This document shows positions 17,415-26,427 of a stretch of DNA of 26,427 bases, piece after piece; within the stretch, counting starts at the first letter, position 1; each line of letters begins with the position of its first letter. The notes beneath the pieces were generated by a model that worked only from the letters and a program-made list of their open reading frames with translations, was not told the DNA's origin and did not search any database. The DNA is taken from the NCBI RefSeq assembly GCF_001555965.1, contig NZ_LSHX01000011.1, positions 1 through 26,427 of the forward strand, in the 5' to 3' direction. The position numbers and the translations under genes are program-made. The stretch comes from Sphingomonas sp. CCH21-G11. Its GTDB lineage: Bacteria > Pseudomonadota > Alphaproteobacteria > Sphingomonadales > Sphingomonadaceae.

Positions 17415-17628
17415 AAGCCCGAGACGGATCATCTCTGCCCTTTGTTCCGTTGGGTGATCGAGCCAGACGGAATCGCGAACATATGTGCCCGAGCCTGGCG
17501 GACAGCCGGATTCGAACAACAACATGATCTGCGGCCCGGCGTGCGGGTCCCGAAATCATTTAGCGTCGCGAGCGCGCGGGTCGATGCGAATGGGCAACGG
17601 GGGTTGAACGTCGCCCAATCGCATCGGT

Positions 17629-17654
17629 GTCGCGTGCAGTCGGCGGCACGCGAC
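17629..17654 (-). terminator. Terminator-like hairpin downstream of the RTX gene
   Basis: GTCGCGTGC (17629-17637) and GCACGCGAC (17646-17654) form a perfect 9-bp stem around an 8-base loop, 50 bases beyond the stop of the RTX gene in the transcript direction. No U-run follows. The rest of the 363-base gap 17341-17703 holds the ribosome-binding site and palindromic operator of the next receptor; I see no gene in it. Confidence 0.5.
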
Positions 17655-17703
17655 TTGCGCGAAGCGCGGCACCGACGCGGCCGCGCTCCGCCATGCGCCG
17701 TCG

Positions 17704-20475
17704 TCAGGCGGCGGGCAAGGATGCGACCGGCGCGATGACGACGAAGCTGCTGGCGCTCAGCACGGTTCCCGCCGCCAGCTGCGCGAACAGGACCGCCGCA
17801 CCCGCACCATTTCCGTCGGCGTCGAGCCACAGGCGCCCCGTCGCCTGATCGTAGATCAGCCGGTCGTCGCCATCGGCCGCCGCCGTGCCGATCACGAACT
17901 CGCCGGCCACGATCCCGTCAGCCGTGACGCTGCCGAAGATGTCGGACGCGAGCCCGATCCTGTCACCGGCGGCAAAGTCCTGGATCGTGTCGACATTGCC
18001 GCTGCCGAGCGCGGTTGTGAACGCAAAGGTGTCGTTCCCGCCCCGTCCGATCAGCACATCGTTGCCGCCGCGGCCGTCGAGCACGTTGACCGTGTCATTG
18101 CCGACGATGGTTTGGGCAAAGCCGTTGCCGCGCAGCGTGAACTGCTGTGACGCAGCCGTGGCTGTCTGGTCGACCGCGGTCAGGACCTCGATCTCGGTGC
18201 CTTCGCGCAACTGATAGCTGGCATTGGCGACGACGATATCCGAACCCTGTCCGACCTCTTCGCGCACGACATCGCCCTGCAGGAACACGGCGAACGTGTC
18301 GTTGCCGGCCAGGCCGATGAGCGTGTCGGGATTGCCCTGCCCGTCACCCGAACGGCCGTTGATGATGTTGTCGCCGAAATTGCCGATGATCACCTGGGAC
18401 GCGCCGTTGCCGACCAGGTAGAAGCTCTCCGTGCCCGCGTGCAGCGACGTCGAAAGCGTTTCGACCGCGGCAGTCGAATACAGGAAATAGCTTGTTCCGC
18501 TGGCATAGACGATGTCGTTGCCACCGGTGTCGTTGATCACGTCGCCGGTCGCGAAAACGCGGTACGTGTCGTCGCCCAGCCCGCCGTTCAGCGTGTCCGG
18601 CGCGCCCGGCCCGCCCGCCGACAGGATGTTCGCCCCGTCATTGCCGTTGATCGTCTGCGACTGCCAGTTGCCGGTGATGTTGATGGGTGCGGTGCCGGTA
18701 TCCGCCGAAAGCGTCTCGACGTCGACACCGGCGCTGAGCACGAAGTTGCTTGCCGTGGCGCGCACGATGATCGCATCGGCGCCCTCGCCCGCAGCTTCTA
18801 CGACGGTGTCGTCCAGATTTTCGACGTAAAAGGTGTCATTGCCAAATCCGCCGATGAGAAGGTCCGCACCTCCCCCGCCCTCGAGCGTGTCATTGCCCCC
18901 AAGACCGGCAAGCCTGTTTGGAAAGATGTTGCCGCGGATGAGGTCGGCAAACTCCGATCCATTGACGTGCGACACGTTGGTGATTTGATCGCCCCCGGGC
19001 CCGGTTACCACTTCATCGAACGCACCCAGCGTGATGGTGATACCAGAAGTATAATTGATATACCCGACCGTATTGAAACCTTCACCGCCGTTAAAGATAT
19101 CGCCGGCAGCGCCGCTGATGAAATAATCGTTCCCGGCGCCTCCAAGTATCGAAACCGAACTTCCGCTCGACACGATCACATCGTTCCCATTGCCGGCATC
19201 GATGGACACCAGGCTCGACTGTGTCCCGACGATGATCGTGTCGTCGAACCGCGTGCCATATACCTTCTCGATCGTTTCAAAGCCGCGGATCGTGCCGCCG
19301 GCAAAGGTGACCGCGCCGCCGCCCGCCAGGCCGGAGGCGTCAAAGGTCACCCCCTCCGCAGACCCGGCCAGCGACAAGGTCAACGTATCGTTTCCGTCGC
19401 CTCCGTCCGCATCGTCGCCAAAGCCTGCGAACACAATGTCGTCCCCGGCGCCGGCGTCAATGACGTCACGCTCCGCGCCCGAGTCAAGTTGGGGAACATA
19501 TACATAATAGAATGTTGAAGGTTCGCCATCGCTCGATGCAATGGTGTCTGCACCGCCACCGCCGATGATCGTGTCGGCACCGCTGCCGCCAAAAAGACGA
19601 TCTAAGCTCGACGATCCTGTAATCTGGTCATTCCCGCTATCGCCAAGCGCAATCGGGAAGCTGCTGAATTGGAGAGTTATTCGATCATCGCCAGCACCAC
19701 CTCGGATCGTCCCGTCGCGCGCAAGCAAGATATCGTTGCCATCCCCGCCATCGGCGGTCACCGGACTCCCACTTCGCGTGTCGATCAAATCGTCGCCGGC
19801 GTCACCATTATAGACGCCGCCATATTGCGAGAATGTCCCATCGAGCGTGTCGTTGCCGTCCCCCCCAAACAGGCCAGAACCGCCAGTTCCTGTGTAATAT
19901 TCCGCGATTAGCGTATCGTTTCCGCCACGCCCGTACACGCTGCTCCCATTGCTATAGTAACTTGTTACCGGGGCAAGCAGATCGTCGAAATTGCTTCCCT
20001 CGATATAGGCGACGTGTCGAATATTACGAATGGTCGTACCGTTGATTACGACGTCGATGTCATTGTTGCGAAACTGGCGAAAGTCGGCCTGCACGCCGGT
20101 TGCGGACCCCAGGAAGGAGATCGAGATGCTATTGCCGTATCTGCTCGCGCCCCCATCTATGAAGTCGCCGACCCCTGCAAAAATGTGGTCGTCGCCATCC
20201 CCACCGATCAATGTGTCTGGATCATTGAATATGTCGGTCGACGCACCGGTCAGCCATGGCATCTCCGGGTTGAGCGTTGGGTCTGGCACAAATGAATAAA
20301 GCCGGTCGTCTCCGGCACCACCCACTAGCGAGTCTGCGCCGGCTCCACCGATGATCGTGTCGTTGCCGCCACTGCCGCCAAGACTGTCATTCCCCGCAGC
20401 GCCGTCGATCAGATCGTCCTCCGCGCCTCCGGTAAGAATGTCCGCACCATCCGTGCCGCGCAACGTCAACATCAT
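17704..20475 (-). CDS. RTX (hemolysin-type calcium-binding repeat) secreted protein
   Basis: This 923-residue protein is built of glycine/aspartate nonapeptide repeats of the GGxGxDxL type from the start (GAEDDLIDGAAGNDSLGGSG), which fold into calcium-binding parallel beta-rolls outside the cell. The C-terminal half has at least three longer repeat units of roughly 90 residues (VETLSADTG..., VETLSTSLHAG..., IEVLTAVDQT..., each ending in a GNxxxQxIxGN step and a DTL.G..GNDTF block). The last 120 residues (VDTIQDFAAGDRIGL, DRLIYDQATGRLWLDADGNG, FAQLAAGTVLSASSFVVI) look like the serralysin-type C-terminal domain that carries the type I secretion signal. There is no Sec signal peptide and no recognisable enzyme domain. 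The ABC/HlyD/TolC exporter is not in the window. A GTGGGGTGGT precedes the MM start. Part of the gene (about 18.9-20.3 kb) is visibly less GC-rich than the flanks. Confidence 0.9.
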   Translation of the reverse strand: MMLTLRGTDGADILTGGAEDDLIDGAAGNDSLGGSGGNDTIIGGAGADSLVGGAGDDRLYSFVPDPTLNPEMPWLTGASTDIFNDPDTLIGGDGDDHIFAGVGDFIDGGASRYGNSISISFLGSATGVQADFRQFRNNDIDVVINGTTIRNIRHVAYIEGSNFDDLLAPVTSYYSNGSSVYGRGGNDTLIAEYYTGTGGSGLFGGDGNDTLDGTFSQYGGVYNGDAGDDLIDTRSGSPVTADGGDGNDILLARDGTIRGGAGDDRITLQFSSFPIALGDSGNDQITGSSSLDRLFGGSGADTIIGGGGADTIASSDGEPSTFYYVYVPQLDSGAERDVIDAGAGDDIVFAGFGDDADGGDGNDTLTLSLAGSAEGVTFDASGLAGGGAVTFAGGTIRGFETIEKVYGTRFDDTIIVGTQSSLVSIDAGNGNDVIVSSGSSVSILGGAGNDYFISGAAGDIFNGGEGFNTVGYINYTSGITITLGAFDEVVTGPGGDQITNVSHVNGSEFADLIRGNIFPNRLAGLGGNDTLEGGGGADLLIGGFGNDTFYVENLDDTVVEAAGEGADAIIVRATASNFVLSAGVDVETLSADTGTAPINITGNWQSQTINGNDGANILSAGGPGAPDTLNGGLGDDTYRVFATGDVINDTGGNDIVYASGTSYFLYSTAAVETLSTSLHAGTESFYLVGNGASQVIIGNFGDNIINGRSGDGQGNPDTLIGLAGNDTFAVFLQGDVVREEVGQGSDIVVANASYQLREGTEIEVLTAVDQTATAASQQFTLRGNGFAQTIVGNDTVNVLDGRGGNDVLIGRGGNDTFAFTTALGSGNVDTIQDFAAGDRIGLASDIFGSVTADGIVAGEFVIGTAAADGDDRLIYDQATGRLWLDADGNGAGAAVLFAQLAAGTVLSASSFVVIAPVASLPAA

Positions 20476-20723
20476 ACCACCCCACTGAATTGCAGGAAAA
20501 AGCCAAGCCCTGCCAGACGCTACCTGACTTGGAACAAATCAGTTGGCAACTCTGGTTTCCACCAGATTGGAGTTACGACGCGCGTCACGTAATTGTCATT
20601 TTTGCAGCGAATATGCGGCGGATATTGGGGCGCCGACCGCCGCGGCCGTCTTGGACGACCAATCGCGCTGCCCCCTCGCATCCCCGGCCGCCCCGCCCTA
20701 TCTCCCCTCTGGAATCCCCTCCG

Positions 20724-20738
20724 GAACAAAGCTAGAAC
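20724..20738 (+). promoter_or_regulatory. LexA operator (SOS box) of uvrA
   Basis: GAAC (20724-20727), seven bases, GAAC (20735-20738) is the exact alphaproteobacterial LexA box, GAAC-N7-GAAC. It ends 8 bases before the uvrA ATG, so bound LexA would block the transcript at or just past its start and cover the translation-initiation region. No other copy was seen before radC or the SRAP gene. Confidence 0.75.
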
Positions 20739-20746
20739 CCTCGCCC

Positions 20747-23794
<3,048 letters not shown>

Positions 23795-23847
23795 TCTTGT
23801 CAACGGGCTCGCAGCTGGTAACGTAGTCTGCCTAGGGGGGAGGCCGT

Positions 23848-24696
23848 ATGTCGAACGAAAGTACCATAAAAATTGGATTTTTGAACGTCGTCGCATCTCC
23901 GCATCCAGAGGGAATTTATTCCAGCAGCTTGCGAACCGTCTCCAACACACCGGTAAACGTTCGCGGCAAAGACTTTGCCATTATAACTCCACCGCAAGAG
24001 GTGTCTGGCGATCCCGATATTTTTCAGGGCGTGATCTCGGTATGGACTGATATTGATCCTTCCGAGCCATCGATTTCGAAGTCTACTTTCGAAAAGAAGG
24101 ACGTTGAGGCCGAACTAAAAAAAGTTTTCGCGGAACGCGGTTTTAACAACAGATCCTTCTCGTATATTTTGGATTCAAGCACGCACACCATTGCTGTTGA
24201 GCTTAAGAATGAGAATGGAAAAACACTTTCAATTCGACAGGCTGGAAAGGTCTTTGAATTCCTCCTGAGCAGAGAAAATAAGGACGGCCAGACCTTCGAA
24301 GTAACAATTATTCCGGAAGAAGATGCACTTACACAAGTTTTAGGACTTGAGAGGATTGATAAAATCGTCATAGTTCTAAAACGGCCAAACCCGGGTGATA
24401 GCCACGGAAGTGATGCCGATGAGGTTCTGCGAGAACTCCATGAGCAGAATATAAAGCGAGCTGAGTACAATTTCTCCCGACAGCCTGCAACAGATGGCAT
24501 TCATCTTAATGAGGCCAACCACACACGCGCAGAAGTCGCAGCAAGCAATGGGTATGTTGAAAGCTCTGGCGTAGAGAATGGCATTAGAACAAAGAGATCA
24601 ACCCAACAATATCCCAAGTTGGTAGAGCGCGTCTTAGCCGCGGGAACTATTGTAACCTCTGCCCTCACATCAGAAGTGAAGCGTTTTCGTGGATAA
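23848..24696 (+). CDS. DUF4747 family protein
   Basis: The 282 residues match the DUF4747 family along their whole length as I remember it. The N-terminus has FLNVVASPHPEGIYSSSL then VRGKDFAII. The middle has QGVISVWTDIDPSEP and LDSSTHTIAVELKNENGKTLS, then VFEFLLSREN and FEVTIIPEEDALTQVLGLERIDKIVIVLKRPNP. The C-terminus has EEVLRELHEQN-like (here EVLRELHEQNIKRAEYNF) and AASNGYVESSGVENGIRTKRST. The family's function is not established. The protein has no signal or membrane segment and is probably cytoplasmic. A strong ribosome-binding site (AGGGGGGAGG, 23834-23843) lies 4 bases before the ATG at 23848. TTGTCA at 23797-23802 may be a -35 element of its own promoter. The last 8 bases overlap the next gene, so the two are surely expressed together. 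Confidence 0.8.
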   Translation: MSNESTIKIGFLNVVASPHPEGIYSSSLRTVSNTPVNVRGKDFAIITPPQEVSGDPDIFQGVISVWTDIDPSEPSISKSTFEKKDVEAELKKVFAERGFNNRSFSYILDSSTHTIAVELKNENGKTLSIRQAGKVFEFLLSRENKDGQTFEVTIIPEEDALTQVLGLERIDKIVIVLKRPNPGDSHGSDADEVLRELHEQNIKRAEYNFSRQPATDGIHLNEANHTRAEVAASNGYVESSGVENGIRTKRSTQQYPKLVERVLAAGTIVTSALTSEVKRFRG

Positions 24697-25165
24697 CAAC
24701 GCATTCCAAGGTTATTGGCGCGTTTTCGGGGGTGTAACCAGTCTTTTCGGTTCCCCATATTTGCTGCTAGCGGTAATTCTGGTCACTTTAACGGAACCAA
24801 TATGGTCTGTCCGTCATGGCCTCGTCTGGATTGAAATTGCAACGGCCATTGTTCCTAATTTGTTGGGGTTCGCATTAGGCGGTATGGCGATCATGCTTTC
24901 ATTTTCAAGTGGTCGCTTTCTTGAGGCCATAAGACAAAACGGGCGTTCCGACTCATATTTTATGAAGGTGATAGCGAGTTTTTTTCACTTATCGCTTGTC
25001 CTTTCATTTTGCTTGATTGTATCCATTTTGTCCCGCATTTATCCAAGTAATTTAATGTCGGCATTTGGGATTTGTGCATTGTTTTACGGCGTACTTCTCA
25101 TACCCGCTACGGCAGCAAGCATCTGGCACACTGCACGCATATTTAATGCGGCGATCGAAAATTAG
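24689..25165 (+). CDS. Small four-helix membrane protein paired with DUF4747
   Basis: Family not recognised. The 158 residues contain four probable membrane helices: about 16-37 (SLFGSPYLLLAVILVTL), 48-72 (IATAIVPNLLGFALGGMAIMLSF), 91-114 (VIASFFHLSLVLSFCLIVSIL) and 121-145 (MSAFGICALFYGVLLIPATAA). A charged cytoplasmic-type loop sits between helices 2 and 3 (SGRFLEAIRQNGRSDSYF). The GTG start at 24689 lies inside the end of the DUF4747 gene (8-base overlap), so translation is coupled. The gene is strongly A+T-rich. No enzyme motif is seen. The layout, a soluble protein followed by a coupled small membrane protein, is that of sensor-effector pairs in some phage-defence systems. That comparison is inference from arrangement only. 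Confidence 0.75.
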   Translation: MDNNAFQGYWRVFGGVTSLFGSPYLLLAVILVTLTEPIWSVRHGLVWIEIATAIVPNLLGFALGGMAIMLSFSSGRFLEAIRQNGRSDSYFMKVIASFFHLSLVLSFCLIVSILSRIYPSNLMSAFGICALFYGVLLIPATAASIWHTARIFNAAIEN

Positions 25166-25169
25166 AGAA

Positions 25170-25871
25170 CTAGTTAGTGCTGAATTCCGCTTTGAATGAT
25201 CGCCAATCGGCGAGCATTTTTGCGTACCGTTCAACAAATATCGCACCTTCATTGCCGCGCAAAGGCAATTGATCTCCTGCGTGCGATTTACCACGAAGAA
25301 CATCTAAGATTCTCATGTCTTCGACATTGAACTTTGGGAATGCCTGCGACATCAGCCACAATCCTAATCGAGCAGTGTCTTCTGTCAGCGTAGGCATCTC
25401 AGAAAAATATGGATAAATAAGTCGGCAAGATCCTCCTCCTACCTTCAAAGCCAGAAGGTTTTGGACTTTAACCTGTCCATCGATCTCTATAAAATGATAT
25501 GGGGCCGTTACAGGCTCAGGTATAATATATATTTCCTCGTTTATCCATCGTCTGCTTTCATGCCACCAACTTAGGAACCCGTCGGCAAGAAGAGGGTATA
25601 GACGCTCTCTGCTTCTATTTTTCTTAACTCGTTCGACTATTTCTTCATCAAGAGAAACAAAGCCTGATACATGACGTTTGGCATCAGCCCAAAAACACGA
25701 ATGAAAATCGGCGCCGCCAGCTTTGGTACGAGCTAATTTCCGCAATTCAGAGCGTGCATCCGCCTTTACTGCGGCAAGCCGACGGTCGTTCGGAAGACCG
25801 AAATACTGAAGGAGCTTTCGTAGATGTATTTTATCGATTGCCATTCGCTTTTTTATCACACCGCTCATCAT
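25170..25871 (-). CDS. Unrecognised protein of the A+T-rich insert, 233 residues
   Basis: Not recognised. The reading frame is long and A+T-rich like the two preceding genes, and it converges on the membrane-protein gene with only 4 bases between the stops. The N-terminus is basic (IKKRMAIDKIHLRKLLQYFGLP, then KADARSELRKLARTKAGG), possibly nucleic-acid binding. The middle has SWWHESRRWINEEIYIIPEP and the strand-like HFIEIDGQVKVQNLLALKV. The C-terminal part has YPYFSEMPTLTEDTARLGLWLMSQAF and MRILDVLRGKSH. The E-x-D...K-V pattern vaguely recalls nuclease cores but is too weak to call. The ATG at 25871 has AGAGGG 10 bases upstream; a TTG at 25877 and an ATG at 25844 are alternatives. It has no signal peptide or membrane helix. 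Confidence 0.65.
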   Translation of the reverse strand: MMSGVIKKRMAIDKIHLRKLLQYFGLPNDRRLAAVKADARSELRKLARTKAGGADFHSCFWADAKRHVSGFVSLDEEIVERVKKNRSRERLYPLLADGFLSWWHESRRWINEEIYIIPEPVTAPYHFIEIDGQVKVQNLLALKVGGGSCRLIYPYFSEMPTLTEDTARLGLWLMSQAFPKFNVEDMRILDVLRGKSHAGDQLPLRGNEGAIFVERYAKMLADWRSFKAEFSTN

Positions 25872-26003
25872 GCGCAATATCCCTCTATCTTAACCGCATA
25901 ATGTCACTTCAAATCGTAGCTATGGTCTGAAGAGTATGGCCGACGGCCGGAAACGCAGGCGCGTTGCTTGATTTAGCTCTCCCATTCCCCCACCCTTCTC
26001 ACC

Positions 26004-26427
26004 ATGTGCAATGAAGCTGCGCGGCGAGTAGCGTTGGGGCTGCTGCGCCAGGATTTTAACCAGCTCCGCATCCCGCTTCGCTTTCCCGACGGGCTGCCCA
26101 ATCTTGAGCCCACCGCCAGCGTGCGGATCACCGACAAGAGCCCGATCGTCCGCCTCGCCGCGTCCGATCCCGCCGATCCGCCGCCCGAACCCGGCACCAC
26201 CCCCGCCGAACTGGTCATGCGCCGCTGGAGCTGGCCGCTCGCCAATGGCAAGCCGCTCTATAACTTCCGGTCCGAAGGCCGCCGCTTCGGCAACACCGCC
26301 ACCGGCGGGCGCTGCCTGATCCCGCTCGACGGCTTTTATGAATTCACCGATCCCGCGCCCGATCCCGCCGCGCCGCCGCTCCCCAAGGCCAGGGCGCGCA
26401 AGGACAAATGGTGCTTCACCCTCACCC
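26004..26427 (+). CDS. SRAP family protein (YedK/HMCES, abasic-site DNA-protein crosslink), partial
   Basis: The first 141 codons of an SRAP-domain protein; the rest lies beyond the right edge. YedK and HMCES bind abasic sites in single-stranded DNA and link to them through the N-terminal cysteine exposed once Met1 is removed. Here the start is M-C2-N, so the reactive Cys is present. N87 in YNFRSEGRR and E113 in GFYEF match the catalytic Asn and Glu of YedK (N75 and E105). The active-site His is past the edge. The protein differs from the E. coli type, which begins MCGR, in having MCN and in a Pro-rich loop (DPADPPPEPGTT). No LexA box is visible upstream. It is separated from uvrA by the A+T-rich insert. 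Confidence 0.9.
   Translation, partial: MCNEAARRVALGLLRQDFNQLRIPLRFPDGLPNLEPTASVRITDKSPIVRLAASDPADPPPEPGTTPAELVMRRWSWPLANGKPLYNFRSEGRRFGNTATGGRCLIPLDGFYEFTDPAPDPAAPPLPKARARKDKWCFTLT

Larger units (their letters stand above)
23795..25925. other. A+T-rich insert (putative genomic islet) between uvrA and the SRAP gene
   Basis: Base composition changes sharply after uvrA. Hand-counted 60-base samples give 40% G+C at 24121-24180, 35% at 24961-25020 and 43% at 25501-25560, against 67% at 21001-21060 in uvrA. Codon use changes with it (many AAA, GAA, ATT and TTT codons). The insert holds three genes: two overlapping on the plus strand and one convergent. No integrase, transposase, tRNA or flanking direct repeat was found, so how it arrived is not known. 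Confidence 0.75.

Noticed and set aside
18439..19518. A 359-codon plus-strand open frame
   Set aside because: Antisense to the RTX repeat gene, where repeats leave the opposite frame open.
23797..23824. A sigma-70-like promoter before the DUF4747 gene (TTGTCA, then TAACGT)
   Set aside because: The -10 element fits poorly; mentioned in the gene entry but not listed as a feature.
25938..25948. Palindrome GGCCG-A-CGGCC before the SRAP gene
   Set aside because: Short and GC-rich, expected by chance in this genome; not a terminator for the minus-strand gene, which reads away from it.
23795..26003. Attachment sites or terminal repeats around the A+T-rich insert
   Set aside because: I searched both edges by eye and found no convincing direct or inverted repeat, tRNA end or recombinase gene.

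Overview
The window is chromosomal DNA from a GC-rich alphaproteobacterium, most probably a sphingomonad (Sphingomonas or a close relative). Pointers are the paired TonB-dependent receptors, the 'vgr related' HExxH protein typical of that group, an alphaproteobacterial LexA operator (GAAC-N7-GAAC), an alphaproteobacterial RpoH promoter (CTTG-N17-CYTATNTNNG), and sphingomonad-style palindromic repeats. No rRNA, tRNA or CRISPR array was seen. All functional calls come from reading the sequence; no database search was run.

Layout. 1-1872 (minus): the N-terminal part of a YdbH-type intermembrane lipid-transport protein, running off the left edge. 1976-2671 (plus): RadC. 2835-3287 (minus): secreted EF-hand protein. 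3504-4802 (plus): adenylosuccinate lyase PurB. 4835-5551 (minus): unrecognised lipoprotein. 5830-9419 (minus): a dnaK-dnaJ-GNAT acetyltransferase operon read from a heat-shock promoter upstream of dnaK. 9596-10189 (plus): PCu(A)C copper-chaperone lipoprotein. 10355-11336 (plus): a small hypothetical protein and a vgr-related HExxH protein. 11502-14488 (minus): a TonB-dependent receptor followed by a PNPOx-like flavoprotein. 14597-14808: a nested inverted repeat. 14824-17340 (minus): a second TonB-dependent receptor behind a palindromic operator. 17704-20475 (minus): a large RTX calcium-binding secreted protein. 20747-23794 (plus): uvrA, with a LexA box just before its start codon. 23848-25871: an A+T-rich insert with a DUF4747 gene overlapping a four-helix membrane protein gene, then a convergent unrecognised gene. 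26004-end (plus): a SRAP/YedK-family abasic-site protein, cut by the right edge.

Two points stand out. First, UvrA carries a block of about 50-60 extra residues encoded by two palindromic repeats. One belongs to the same repeat family as the palindrome in the dnaK-dnaJ gap, so a dispersed repeat appears to have entered an essential DNA-repair gene in frame. Second, the A+T-rich cassette between uvrA and the SRAP gene, with DUF4747 and a membrane protein sharing 8 bases, looks like a horizontally acquired two-gene module and is the best candidate for an undescribed system, possibly phage defence. That role is inference only.

Regulation can be read at several places: RpoH for dnaK, LexA for uvrA, a possible EcfG-type promoter for the EF-hand gene, a LacI-like palindrome for the second receptor, and a hairpin that would hide the ribosome-binding site of the first receptor.
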